A stretch of 64,000 nt of DNA, from assembly GCA_900548185.1 (NCBI GenBank), contig URJJ01000004.1:1-64000 (forward strand). The letters run 5' to 3'. The stretch comes from an uncultured Opitutales bacterium. Lineage in GTDB: Bacteria; Verrucomicrobiota; Verrucomicrobiia; Opitutales; Intestinicryptomonadaceae. Under the pieces are notes generated by a model. It saw only the letters and a list, made by a program, of their open reading frames with translations, searched no databases and was not told the origin of the DNA. Every line of letters begins with the position of its first letter. Positions within the stretch are counted from its first letter, which is position 1. Position numbers and translations under genes: made by a program. Below are positions 15,923-24,811 of this stretch, piece after piece.

Positions 15923-17013
15923 CGGTAGTAAAAAGTGAAAGTGACGCTCTGGTTTTGTCCGCCGAATGCGGAAACCATTTCCTCCGTCCAGTCGCCGTAG
16001 GGGGCTGTCGTGAGTATGGCCTGCTCGCAGAGGCTTCGGCCTGTCTGTGTGGAGGTGGAAAATGGGACGCGCATCGAGGTTATGTTCCCGGTTCTATCCA
16101 GGAAAAACTCGACGACGACCTGTGTGTTCGTGGCGTTTGTGAGGTCGTAGTTGCTTCCCAGGAGGTGCCACTGGCGGGCTATGGCCTCGACCATGCGCTG
16201 CTGGTAGGCCCCGAACTGGCTGAAGCGCGAGTTCACCGCCACGAGGCCCAGGGCGTTTGCGTCGGTGTTGCTTGCGGCGAGCGGGCCGGGCGGGGTGCGC
16301 ATGGAAAGCCTGGGGCGGGGCTTTGGCTTTGGAAGGCTTTCCGCAGCCTGGCCGGGTTCGGGTTCGGGATTTTCGGAGGGGGATGGCTCGTCATGCCCGG
16401 CTTCGGGGAGGGCGGACGGGATGTCGGCGCGCGGAGTTTCCCCGTCCTGGGACGGCTCCCGGCTCTCTGGGGAGCGCGCCGCCGGGCCTTCGCCGCCGCT
16501 TTGCGCTCCGCCTGCGCCTGCAGGTTCCGGGGCGTGCGCGGAGGGGTTTTCGAGCGGGCGCTCTAGTGTTTCAAATACGCGCTCTTCGGCGCCCCGGTGC
16601 GGCTCCTCCATCAGATTTCCGGAAACTATCTTTTTTGATTCCTCCATTTCCCCGTCGACTCTCGGCATGTCGGAATCCGAATCGGCGACGGGGTTTTCCT
16701 GGGCCGCGCGCTGGTCCTGGAAGGATTCGAAGCGGGCGTCGGGCGGCGGGGGGAGCATGTTGGCGTCGGGGTTTGCCTCGACGTATTCGGGCGGCAGGGG
16801 CTTTTCGGTTTCGGGCGGAATCATTTCAAGCTCCAGCTCCTCGACGCGCTCGTCCTGATACTGCGCGCGCAGTGAAAACTCGCGGGGCAGGGCCGCCATG
16901 AGGGCCGCATGTATGGCGGCTGTGGCAAGCAGGGCGGCGGACACGGCGCGCCAGTCGGTTCCGGGGCCATCCCAGAGCCGGCGCGGCCTTTCCGCTTTTT
17001 TGTCGCCCCGCAT
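15919..17013 (-). CDS. TonB/TolA-like energy-transducing protein
   Basis: 364 aa. One N-terminal membrane helix (about 24-45), a long Pro/Glu-rich periplasmic linker (about 55-240) typical of TonB/TolA, and a C-terminal domain (about 265-364) with TQVVVEFFLDRTGNITSMRV, which matches the TonB/TolA C-terminal pattern. Expected to span the periplasm and transmit proton-motive force from ExbBD/TolQR, neither of which is in the window. The linker is low complexity and produces long open shadow frames on the plus strand (15955-16901). Overlaps rluA by 4 bases and follows maf by 3. Confidence 0.82.
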   Translation of the reverse strand: MRGDKKAERPRRLWDGPGTDWRAVSAALLATAAIHAALMAALPREFSLRAQYQDERVEELELEMIPPETEKPLPPEYVEANPDANMLPPPPDARFESFQDQRAAQENPVADSDSDMPRVDGEMEESKKIVSGNLMEEPHRGAEERVFETLERPLENPSAHAPEPAGAGGAQSGGEGPAARSPESREPSQDGETPRADIPSALPEAGHDEPSPSENPEPEPGQAAESLPKPKPRPRLSMRTPPGPLAASNTDANALGLVAVNSRFSQFGAYQQRMVEAIARQWHLLGSNYDLTNATNTQVVVEFFLDRTGNITSMRVPFSTSTQTGRSLCEQAILTTAPYGDWTEEMVSAFGGQNQSVTFTFYYR

Positions 17014-17016
17014 GGT

Positions 17017-17616
17017 TTATTCGCCGGAGATTGTGCCGCCTTTGGGGACGCTGTCGAGTTCCTTTTTGAGGAGCCCGACGGGCAGGCCCATCACGTTGTC
17101 GAAGGGGCCGTCTATTTTTTCTATGATGCTGCCACCGCATTCCTGGACTGCATAGGCGCCGGCCTTGTCGAGGACGTGGACTTTTGAAATGTAGTCCCTT
17201 ATTTCCGCGTCGGAGAGGTTTTTGAATGTCACGCGGCTTTCGCAGCACGAACTGCGCTCGGCTCCCGGATTGGATACGAGGGCCATCGCGGTAAACACGC
17301 TGTGCGTCCTGCCGCGCAGGCGCGAGAGCATGGAGAACGCCTCGCCGGCATCGCGCGGCTTGCCGTAGACTGCGCCGTCCAGCACGACTATCGTGTCCGC
17401 CCCCAGAACGAGCCTGCCGGGGAACTCTCCCGCGACCGCGCGCGCCTTCAAAAGGGCGTTGCGCACGGCGATTTCGCGCGTGTCGCCCGGAGATTCCTGA
17501 ACCTCCTCCTCCACGGAGGCGGGATGCACCTCGAAGTCCAGGCCCGCGCGCTCCATCAGCTCGCGGCGGCGCGGGGACGCGGATGCCAGAATTATTTTGT
17601 TGCCAAAGGTTGCCAT
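17017..17616 (-). CDS. maf: Maf-like nucleotide pyrophosphatase
   Basis: 199 aa. Hydrolyses non-canonical or modified NTPs such as dTTP or UTP analogues. The N-terminal ILASASPRRRELM motif (9-21), the VLGADTIVV loop near 69, the KPRDAGEA motif near 85 and the GSIIEKIDGPFDNVMGLP segment near 163 identify the Maf/HAM1-like fold. First gene of a minus-strand operon. It is divergent from the ABC ATPase starting 30 bases away. Confidence 0.92.
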   Translation of the reverse strand: MATFGNKIILASASPRRRELMERAGLDFEVHPASVEEEVQESPGDTREIAVRNALLKARAVAGEFPGRLVLGADTIVVLDGAVYGKPRDAGEAFSMLSRLRGRTHSVFTAMALVSNPGAERSSCCESRVTFKNLSDAEIRDYISKVHVLDKAGAYAVQECGGSIIEKIDGPFDNVMGLPVGLLKKELDSVPKGGTISGE

Positions 17617-17645
17617 TGACTGAAAATGCCCCTTAAAGGCCTAAG

Positions 17646-18425
17646 ATGAAAAAAGTTTTGGATATTCGGGATTTGTCGTTTGTTGTAGCGGACAAGCAGA
17701 TTTTAAAAGGCGTCTGCTGGCAAGTTCAAAAAGGCGAAAGATGGGCCCTGCTCGGCGCAAACGGCGCGGGGAAAACGTCGCTTCTCTCCACGATTTGCGG
17801 GTATAACACGCCCTCCTGCGGAACCATGTCGGTGGACGGCAAGACCTATTCGGAATACGACTGGCAGAAGGTGCGCGAGCGCATCGCCATCGTAAGCTCT
17901 CAGCTAAACCGCCAGATAGGCCCCACGGAGACTGTGCTCGAAACCGTCGTAAGCGGCGCGTACGCCATGCTGAACTTCTGGGGGGACGCCTCGGCCGAAG
18001 TGTGCAGGCGCGCCCTCAGGAAGATGTCTGAGCTCGAAATAGGGCACCTTGCCCCGTCGCTTTGGGGGAGAATATCCCAGGGCGAGCGCCAGAAGGTTCT
18101 GATAGCGCGCGCGCTGATGGTACGCCCGGCTGTGATATTTCTCGACGAGCCGTGCACCGGCCTTGACCCGGTTGCGCGCGACAGGTTCGTGGCGTTTATG
18201 GACTCGGTGTCATCTTCGGGGAAAATCCCGGCCGTTGTGCTTGCCACGCACCACGTCGAGGAGATTCCGCCGTCCTTTACGCACGCCATCGTCCTAAAGG
18301 GCGGGACTGTCTTAAAAAGCGGGGAAATCGGGAGCGTGGTCGCTTCGGATACGCTGTCTGAAGCCTACGGGGCCAAGTGCCGCGTGTCGCGGCGCGGCGG
18401 GAGGTTTTCGCTAAGGGTCTGCTGA
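17646..18425 (+). CDS. Lone ABC transporter ATP-binding protein
   Basis: 259 aa. Single nucleotide-binding domain: Walker A GANGAGKTSLL near 37, Q-loop near 84, signature ISQGERQKVLIARAL near 139 (S-Q-G rather than LSGGQ), Walker B VIFLDEP near 161, switch His in ATHHVEE near 199. Closest in feel to the YlmA/ModF-type stand-alone ATPases. No permease or binding protein is adjacent, so the substrate is unknown. Ends at a bidirectional terminator. Confidence 0.88.
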   Translation: MKKVLDIRDLSFVVADKQILKGVCWQVQKGERWALLGANGAGKTSLLSTICGYNTPSCGTMSVDGKTYSEYDWQKVRERIAIVSSQLNRQIGPTETVLETVVSGAYAMLNFWGDASAEVCRRALRKMSELEIGHLAPSLWGRISQGERQKVLIARALMVRPAVIFLDEPCTGLDPVARDRFVAFMDSVSSSGKIPAVVLATHHVEEIPPSFTHAIVLKGGTVLKSGEIGSVVASDTLSEAYGAKCRVSRRGGRFSLRVC

Positions 18426-18434
18426 CAGGCCCGC

Positions 18435-18465
18435 AAAAAAAAAGCGCCTCGGGGCGCTTTTTTTT
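18435..18465. terminator. Bidirectional terminator
   Basis: A9 (18435-18443), GCGCC, TCGG loop, GGCGC, T8 (18458-18465). The hairpin has an A-run on its left and a T-run on its right, so it can end both the plus-strand ABC gene and the minus-strand adk-ymdB pair. Confidence 0.9.
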
Positions 18466-18476
18466 GAATCTGGAGT

Positions 18477-19379
18477 TCAGCCCCCGGGGGTGGCTGCCGC
18501 CTTTTCAGCAGGGCTTGCTCCCGAGGCTCCGGGCACGCCTTCCGGAGGGTTTTTCTCCGCGCCCTCTTCGCTGCCCGCAGCCTGGGGCAGGGACTCCCCG
18601 AACTTCGGGAATATGAAGGACTCTATTGATACCGGCCTCTTTGAGGATTCGTCGAATTCAACAATGGCCCCGCACATGCGGACGTCGTTTTCAGCCACGG
18701 CAAAGGCGCGCGGACGCCCGTCCAGAAAACGCTTAAGCACCGCGTTTTTGTCGCGCCCGAGGCAGCCGTCCCACGGGCCCGTCATGCCGAGGTCCGATAT
18801 GTATGCCGTGCCTCCGGGGAGGATTCTCGCGTCGGCTGTTGGGACGTGGGTGTGGGTGCCGAACACGACGGCGGCGCGCCCGTCGAGGAAGTTGCCCATG
18901 GAAATCTTTTCCGAAGTGGTTTCCGCATGGAAGTCCAGTATGACAGCGTCGCACATTTCAGATAGCTCCACGAGGGCCTTTTCGGCGGCCCTGAACGGGC
19001 AGTCGCCCCTTATCTTCATGAGCGTCTGCCCGATGAGCGAGAATATGCCGAACCTTATCCCGCACTTTTCCACCACCACATAGTCCCTCCCCGGATTCCC
19101 GGGGGGCAGGTTGGATGGCTTGCACAGGTTGGGTATTTCGGGGATTTCCTTTTCAAAGCAGCGCTGGTCCCAGATGTGGTCGCCGAGCGTTATGGCGTCC
19201 ACGCCTGCGCGCGACACGGCGTCTGCCATGTTGCGTGTTATGCCGTTGCCGCCGGCGGCGTTTTCGCCGTTTGCGACCACCAGCGATATTCCGCGCTCCT
19301 CCTTTATCTGCGGCAGGAAGTCGGCCAGTATCTGCCGGCCGGGCTTCCCTACGATGTCGCCTATGCAGAGGATTTTCAT
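18477..19379 (-). CDS. YmdB-family metallophosphoesterase
   Basis: 300 aa. TIGR00282/YmdB family, dimetal phosphodiesterases; the Bacillus and Deinococcus members hydrolyse 2',3'-cAMP-type substrates. Motifs: CIGDIVGKPGR at 4-14 (D metal ligand), NGENAAGG near 37, GDHIWD near 65, DFHAETTSEK near 149, GTHTHVPTAD near 173. The last about 40 residues are an extra Gly/Pro/Ala/Glu-rich tail beyond the family core. ATG at 19379 overlaps the end of adk by a few bases; a TTG at 19391 would add four residues but is less likely. Confidence 0.9.
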   Translation of the reverse strand: MKILCIGDIVGKPGRQILADFLPQIKEERGISLVVANGENAAGGNGITRNMADAVSRAGVDAITLGDHIWDQRCFEKEIPEIPNLCKPSNLPPGNPGRDYVVVEKCGIRFGIFSLIGQTLMKIRGDCPFRAAEKALVELSEMCDAVILDFHAETTSEKISMGNFLDGRAAVVFGTHTHVPTADARILPGGTAYISDLGMTGPWDGCLGRDKNAVLKRFLDGRPRAFAVAENDVRMCGAIVEFDESSKRPVSIESFIFPKFGESLPQAAGSEEGAEKNPPEGVPGASGASPAEKAAATPGG

Positions 19380-19380
19380 C

Positions 19381-20049
19381 CTACTTTGCAAAGCCGAGCC
19401 GCGCGGCCAGCGCCTCCATCTCGGAGCGTATTTTCGCCAGGGGGATGGAGCCCTTGATTTCCGTCAGAATGCCGCGCCCTTCGTAGAGCTCTACGAGCGG
19501 GTAGGTGACTTCGTGGAACACCCTGAGGCGGTTTCGTATGGTTTCGGGCTTGTCGTCGTCGCGCGTGACGAGGGTTCCGCCGCATTTGTCGCACACGCCC
19601 TTTTCGCGCGGCGGATTGTGGACTGCGTGGTAGGGGGCTTGGCATCCGGAGCATATCATGCGTCCGGAGAGGCGGGCGACTATTTCGTCGTCGGGTACGT
19701 TCAAATATATGACGGCGTTGACGGCCCTGCCGCTTTCGGCGAGCATTTTGTCGAGTATTTCAGCCTGCGCCACGGTGCGCGGGAAGCCGTCCAAAACAAA
19801 CCCCTTTTGGGCGTCGGGCTCGGATATCCTGGCCTTGAGCATCTCGGCGGTGACGTGGTCGGGGACGAGTTCGCCCCTGTCTATGTAGCCCTTGGCGGTC
19901 TTGCCGATTTCGGTCATCTCCCTGAGGTTCTTGCGAAAGAGGTCGCCGGTGGCGATCTGGGGAATTCCGAGTATTTCACAGAGGTCGCCGGCGTTGGTTC
20001 CTTTGCCGCTGCCGGGCGCGCCCAGAAGAATTATGTATGGATTTTCCAT
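19381..20049 (-). CDS. adk: Adenylate kinase
   Basis: 222 aa. Catalyses ATP + AMP = 2 ADP. P-loop GAPGSGKGT at 10-18, DGFPRT near 88, and a long LID carrying a structural zinc site (C133, C136, C152, C155 pattern in CSGC and CDKC), as in Gram-positive and many other bacterial forms. Length fits. Followed directly by ymdB in the same operon; the polymerase gene diverges 75 bases upstream. Confidence 0.96.
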   Translation of the reverse strand: MENPYIILLGAPGSGKGTNAGDLCEILGIPQIATGDLFRKNLREMTEIGKTAKGYIDRGELVPDHVTAEMLKARISEPDAQKGFVLDGFPRTVAQAEILDKMLAESGRAVNAVIYLNVPDDEIVARLSGRMICSGCQAPYHAVHNPPREKGVCDKCGGTLVTRDDDKPETIRNRLRVFHEVTYPLVELYEGRGILTEIKGSIPLAKIRSEMEALAARLGFAK

Positions 20050-20124
20050 TGGGATTTGTCAGAGAATCCGATTTAGTTTGAAAATCGGGCGCTTTTGCGC
20101 AAGCATTTTCTGGAGGATTTAGAC

Positions 20125-22311
20125 ATGGACGGATTTGACGAAAACGGGGCGCCGGTGTGCGGCGTGTGGATTTCCCCAGACGGGCGCGCGCTTTTGAGCG
20201 TCCGCGCAAACGGCGGCGGGCGCGCCGAAATTTCGCGGACATACAGGCCGTTTGTGTGGGCGTCGGCCGCGGCCGAACCGCTCGGGGGCTATTCCTCGTG
20301 CGAGCCGCTTTCGGGGCCGGAGGGCCTGCCGCTCGACAGGATTTTCCAGTTTGAAAATCCCGGGGACTACGGCGCTTTTCTCAAGTCCCGGCCGAGGGGC
20401 CTGCCGCTTGAGAAAGTGGCCTGCCTTGAAAACCAGTTTTTGATGGAGACGCGCGGGCGCATGTTTTCAGGCATGGCCTTTTCCGAAATCGCCCGCATGC
20501 AGCTTGACATAGAAACCTCCTCCGAGGGGGGATTCCCCGATCCGGCCAGGTCGGGGGACAGGGTTATAGCGGTTGGAATAGGCTTTCGCGGGGAAATCGA
20601 GATTTTGGAAATATCCGGGCTTTCCGACGCCGCCGAGGCCGAGCTGCTGGGCCGCCTGTCGGACAGGATACGGGCCCTCGACCCGGACACGATAGAGGGC
20701 CACAACATCTTCCGCTTCGACCTGGACTTCATACGCAGGCGCTCGAAGCGCCTCGGGGTCCCCATGGACTGGGGGCGATTCGGGGCGCCGTGCTCTTTCC
20801 GCTCAAGCCGCATAAAGATAGCCGAGCGCATATTCGACTATCCCCGCTGCGACATCCCCGGCCGCACCGTGGTCGACACCCTGCTTCTCCTCCAGCTCTA
20901 CGACATTTCGGCGCGCGAGCTCGACTCCTATTCGCTGAAATCCGCCGCAATCCACTTCGGCTTCAGCCGCGAGGACGAGCGCACCTACATAGAGGGCTCG
21001 AAAATCCAGGACGCCTTCGCCTCCGACCGCGAGGCCTTCCGCCGCTACCTTTCAGACGACGTGCGCGAAACCCGCGAGCTGGCCTCAAGGCTCCTGCCGG
21101 CCTACGTCGCCCAGGTCCAGAACTTCCCGCTCACCCTCCAGGAATGCATGCTCAGGGGGACCGGCATGAAGGTCGAATACGTGTTTCTTGAGGAGTACCT
21201 CCACGCGCGCGCGAAGCTTCCCGAAGTCCCGCAGGCGGGCAACCTCGTCTCCGGCGGATTTTCCGAAAGCTTCAAAAGCGGGGTTTTTAAAAACGTCCTC
21301 CACTACGACGTTGCCTCCCTTTACCCAAGCCTCATGCTGGCAATCGGCAGGTGCCCGCAAAACGACTATCTGAAGGTGTTTTTGAGCGTGCTTTCCCGCC
21401 TGCGCTCGTACCGCCTTGAGTATAAAAAGCTCGCGCGCGAGGCTCGGGACCCCGGAGAGCGCAGCGAATATAACGCCCGGCAGGCCAGCTTCAAGATTCT
21501 CATAAATTCATTCTACGGATACCTGGGCCTCTCCACCGCGCGTTTCGGCGACGCGGCCCTGGCCGACGAAATAACGACGGCAGGCCGGGAGATTCTCGCG
21601 GGGCTCATATCGGATTTCACAAGCGAGGGATGCGAGGTCCTTGAGGCCGACACGGACGGAATCTACGTTTCATGCGGAGAGTTTTTCGGGCATCCGGAAA
21701 AGCTGCTTCCCAGAGTGTCGTCGCGCCTCCCGAAGGGCGTGGAGCTGGAATTTGACGGGGCGTACCGCTCGATGTTCTGCTACAAGGCAAAGAACTACGC
21801 CCTCCTTGGCGAGGACGGCGTGCTCCTCAAAGGCTCGGCGCTCAGGAGCCGCTCGATGGAGGGCTTCCTGCGCAGGCTCACAAACGAATTCATAAATATC
21901 GAGCTTGGGGTTTCAGAGGCGGACATTTCCGAACTCATGGCCGGCCTGCGCGGAAAAATATCGGGGGGCGGCATGGACGTGTCGGAGCTTGCCAAAAGCG
22001 AGCATCTGGGGATGTCGGTCGAAGCCTACCGGAAATCGGTTGCCGCTTCAGGCAAGGGGCGCCGGGCCGCGCTCGAGGCCGCGTCGAAGCTTTCGCCGCC
22101 TCCGAGGGTGGGCGACAGGGTGTCGTACTTTATTTCAAACGCCGAATTTGCAAAGGGGCCCGACTGGAAGCGCGCGTGGCCCGTTGAGATGTACGATTCT
22201 GAAAAGCTCCCCTACGACCCCGCCTACTACCTGAAAAAAGTGGACGACTGGGCTGAAAAATTCGCCGAATTTCTACCGCGCGCCGAGCCTCTCCAGGGGG
22301 AGCTGTTTTAG
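20125..22311 (+). CDS. Family-B DNA polymerase
   Basis: 728 aa. Has both proofreading and polymerase modules. Exo I LDIETSS near 130, Exo II GHNIFRFDLD near 192, Exo III YLSDDVRETRELA near 312. Polymerase motif A DVASLYPSLM near 395, motif B FKILINSFYGYLG near 456, motif C ADTDGIYVS near 513 (DTDG, where E. coli Pol II has DTDS). Similar in length to E. coli PolB (783 aa). Likely role in repair or translesion replication; main replication would use DnaE. ATG at 20125 follows a clear GGAGG; the longer TTG start at 20095 is less likely. No phage genes nearby, so a chromosomal enzyme is more likely than a prophage remnant. Confidence 0.92.
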   Translation: MDGFDENGAPVCGVWISPDGRALLSVRANGGGRAEISRTYRPFVWASAAAEPLGGYSSCEPLSGPEGLPLDRIFQFENPGDYGAFLKSRPRGLPLEKVACLENQFLMETRGRMFSGMAFSEIARMQLDIETSSEGGFPDPARSGDRVIAVGIGFRGEIEILEISGLSDAAEAELLGRLSDRIRALDPDTIEGHNIFRFDLDFIRRRSKRLGVPMDWGRFGAPCSFRSSRIKIAERIFDYPRCDIPGRTVVDTLLLLQLYDISARELDSYSLKSAAIHFGFSREDERTYIEGSKIQDAFASDREAFRRYLSDDVRETRELASRLLPAYVAQVQNFPLTLQECMLRGTGMKVEYVFLEEYLHARAKLPEVPQAGNLVSGGFSESFKSGVFKNVLHYDVASLYPSLMLAIGRCPQNDYLKVFLSVLSRLRSYRLEYKKLAREARDPGERSEYNARQASFKILINSFYGYLGLSTARFGDAALADEITTAGREILAGLISDFTSEGCEVLEADTDGIYVSCGEFFGHPEKLLPRVSSRLPKGVELEFDGAYRSMFCYKAKNYALLGEDGVLLKGSALRSRSMEGFLRRLTNEFINIELGVSEADISELMAGLRGKISGGGMDVSELAKSEHLGMSVEAYRKSVAASGKGRRAALEAASKLSPPPRVGDRVSYFISNAEFAKGPDWKRAWPVEMYDSEKLPYDPAYYLKKVDDWAEKFAEFLPRAEPLQGELF

Positions 22312-22563
22312 CGAAGCAAATGGCGCGTCTTCTGCCGGGTTTCCGTCGGATGCCCCGCGCCGGTAGCGCGGGAGCCGTTGCCCGCCTTCTGTTTGGTGCA
22401 AATTAAATTGCAAAAGACCCGCCGAGGCTGCCGGGGGAGGGCGGCCTTGTAATTTTTCCCGAATCCAGCCTCGCGGCGGTTGTGTTTGGGAGAGCCTTTT
22501 GCGGCGGCCAAAGTGGCGGGCTTTTTTAATGCCGGATGCGCGGGGCGCAGGCGCCGTCTGTCA

Positions 22564-23454
22564 TCACTGAGAATCGCCGCTGCGAGGCTCGCCGTCCGGC
22601 GTGGCGCAACCGGGGTCTTCCGACGGGGGATGGTAGGAGGAGCGCGCAAGCGGCGCGCTCAGGACGCTCCTGAACCCGGCTGAAAGCGCGAACTTGCGTA
22701 TGCATTCAAATTCCGACGGCTCTGCCCACCTCTCAAGCGGGGCGTGGCGCGGCGAAGGGGGGATGTACTGGCCGACCGTGAGCATCGACGCCCCCGCAGC
22801 GCGGATGTCGAGTATGCATTCCCGCACTTCGTCCACGGTTTCCCCGAGCCCCAGCATTATACCGCTTTTGGTTTCGATTCCGGCGAGGGCCGCCCGGGAG
22901 AGCACCGAGAGGGAGGTGTCGTAGTCGGCGGCGCCGCGCACGGGCTTCTGGAGCCTGCGGACGGTTTCGAGGTTGTGGTTGAATACGTCCGGGCGCGATG
23001 CGGCCACGGTGTCGATGTCGCGGATGCGGCCCCTGAAATCCGGCACGAGTATTTCGATTTTCGCCCCGGGCAGGCGTCTGCGCAGTTCGAGGACGGTTTG
23101 AGCCCAATGGCCGGCCCCACCGTCGGGGAGGTCGTCGCGGGTGACAGAAGTGAGCGTCACATATTTTAGCCCCAGCATGGCGGCCGCCTCGGCCGTTCGC
23201 GCGGGCTCCCCGGGGTCCGGGGCGCACGGCCTGCCGTGGGGGACGGCGCAGAAGCGGCAGGCCCGCGTGCAGTTTTCACCAAGTATCATGAAGGCCGCCG
23301 ATTTTCTGGCCCAGCAGTCGCCGAGGTTGGGGCACTTGGCCGAGCGGCACACCGTCGGCACCCCGAGGGATTCCGTTGCCGCCCGGGTGCGCGAAAATTC
23401 GTTTCCCGAGGAGAGGTTCACCTTGAGCCACGGGGGCTTTCTTCTCGTTTCCAT
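22564..23454 (-). CDS. lipA: Lipoyl synthase
   Basis: 296 aa. Radical-SAM enzyme that inserts two sulfurs into octanoyl-lipoyl domains. Auxiliary cluster CRSAKCPNLGDC near 37-48, radical-SAM CTRACRFC near 63-70, and the C-terminal RSSY tetrapeptide near 275 that supplies a serine ligand. Start at 23454 matches the family N-terminus. It starts 4 bases after the hemN stop, so it is the last gene of the operon. lipB and the lipoylated dehydrogenases are not in the window. The 250 bases that follow, up to the polymerase, show no gene. Confidence 0.95.
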   Translation of the reverse strand: METRRKPPWLKVNLSSGNEFSRTRAATESLGVPTVCRSAKCPNLGDCWARKSAAFMILGENCTRACRFCAVPHGRPCAPDPGEPARTAEAAAMLGLKYVTLTSVTRDDLPDGGAGHWAQTVLELRRRLPGAKIEILVPDFRGRIRDIDTVAASRPDVFNHNLETVRRLQKPVRGAADYDTSLSVLSRAALAGIETKSGIMLGLGETVDEVRECILDIRAAGASMLTVGQYIPPSPRHAPLERWAEPSEFECIRKFALSAGFRSVLSAPLARSSYHPPSEDPGCATPDGEPRSGDSQ

Positions 23455-23458
23455 CGCA

Positions 23459-24811
23459 CTAGAGGGTCTTTGAATATTTCCCCTTTTCCGCGCCGAGCCT
23501 GCCGTCGAAGGGCATTGCGATGTTGCGCAAAAAGAGCCTTCCCAGGTCGGTGACGCGCAGGCCGGAGCCGGAGATTTCCACAAGGCCGTCGCCCTCCATT
23601 CCGGCGAGCGAGGCGAGGGCTTTGGCGAACTTTTCACCAAACGGCATCCCGAGCTTCGTCTCGTACTTTTTGAAGTCCAGGCGCAGGTTGCACATTATGT
23701 CCATTATGACCCCCCTGCGCAGCTCGTCCTCTTCTGAAAGCTCTATGCCCCTTTCTATCGGCAGGATTCCGGCATGCACCGATGCTTCGTAGGCGGAGTA
23801 GTCCTTTAAGTTCTGGCGGTAGGTGGAGCGCGTCTGGGATATGGAGGTAAGCCCTATTGCGAAGGTTTCCAGGCCGGCGCGCGTGCTGTATCCCTGGAAG
23901 TTCCGCTGGAGGGTTCCGTTTTTTCTCGCGAGTATCAGCTCGTCCCCGGGGAGGGCGAAGTGGTCCAGGCCGATATACTCGAACCCCGCCCCCGCGAAGG
24001 CCGACATGGCGTCGGTGAAAAGCCCAACCTTTTCGGCGCCGGAGGCCATAGGATACTTTTCAAGCGCCCTTTGCGCCGATTTCATCCACGGGACGTGGGC
24101 GTAGTTGAAGAGGGCTATCCTGTCGGGCGAAAGCGCCAGGGCGTCTGAGAGGGTCTTTTGGAAGTTGTCCCGCGTCTGAAGCGGAAGCCCGTACATGAGG
24201 TCGGCGTTTATTCTGGAAATGCCCGAGGAGCGCAGCCATTCCACCGCGCGCAGGTTCGCCTCCTGCGGCTGGATGCGGCCCACGGCCTTCTGGACTTCCG
24301 CGTTTGTGTCCTGGACTCCTATGGATGCGCGGTTTGCGCCGATTTCCGCAAAGGCTTCCACCTTGTCCAGCGCAAGGGTGCGCGGGTCTAGCTCGACGGA
24401 AAATTCGCAGGGCTTTTCGATGTCGAAGCTGCCCGATATTATCGCGCCAAGGCGCCGGATTTGGGCGGGCGAAAGGAAGTTCGGCGTGCCTCCCCCGAAG
24501 TGTATCTGGCCGAGGGGGCACCTTTCAAGCCCCGCCTTTTTCCAGAGGGCGAGCTCCGCCTCCAGAAGCGACAGGTATTCGTCGGCCTTTTCCTGCCGCG
24601 TGCACACGCTTGAGGAGCAGCCGCAAAAGAGGCATACCGTGCGGCAGAACGGGATGTGGATGTAAAGCGAGCGCGGGTTGCGGCTTTCCACTGCGCGCGC
24701 GGCGAGCAGGGCCTTGTCCGCCTGGGGCGAGAAGTGCGGGGCGGTGGGGTAGGAGGTGTAGCGCGGCCCGGGGGTCTCGTACTTCATTATGAGGTCTGGA
24801 AGCCCGCTCAT
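23459..24811 (-). CDS. hemN: Oxygen-independent coproporphyrinogen III oxidase
   Basis: 450 aa. Anaerobic radical-SAM step from coproporphyrinogen III to protoporphyrinogen IX. YIHIPFCRTVCLFCGC (near 50-65) carries the CxxxCxxC cluster plus the extra cysteine typical of true HemN. HFGGGTPNFLS near 104 and GVQDTNAEVQKAVGR near 165 are conserved. Length matches HemN and not the shorter HemW. Four-base overlap with hemE. Confidence 0.95.
   Translation of the reverse strand: MSGLPDLIMKYETPGPRYTSYPTAPHFSPQADKALLAARAVESRNPRSLYIHIPFCRTVCLFCGCSSSVCTRQEKADEYLSLLEAELALWKKAGLERCPLGQIHFGGGTPNFLSPAQIRRLGAIISGSFDIEKPCEFSVELDPRTLALDKVEAFAEIGANRASIGVQDTNAEVQKAVGRIQPQEANLRAVEWLRSSGISRINADLMYGLPLQTRDNFQKTLSDALALSPDRIALFNYAHVPWMKSAQRALEKYPMASGAEKVGLFTDAMSAFAGAGFEYIGLDHFALPGDELILARKNGTLQRNFQGYSTRAGLETFAIGLTSISQTRSTYRQNLKDYSAYEASVHAGILPIERGIELSEEDELRRGVIMDIMCNLRLDFKKYETKLGMPFGEKFAKALASLAGMEGDGLVEISGSGLRVTDLGRLFLRNIAMPFDGRLGAEKGKYSKTL

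Noticed and set aside
15955..16901. Long plus-strand frames opposite the TonB-like gene
   Set aside because: Caused by the low-complexity Pro/Glu linker on the other strand; no ribosome-binding site or domain.
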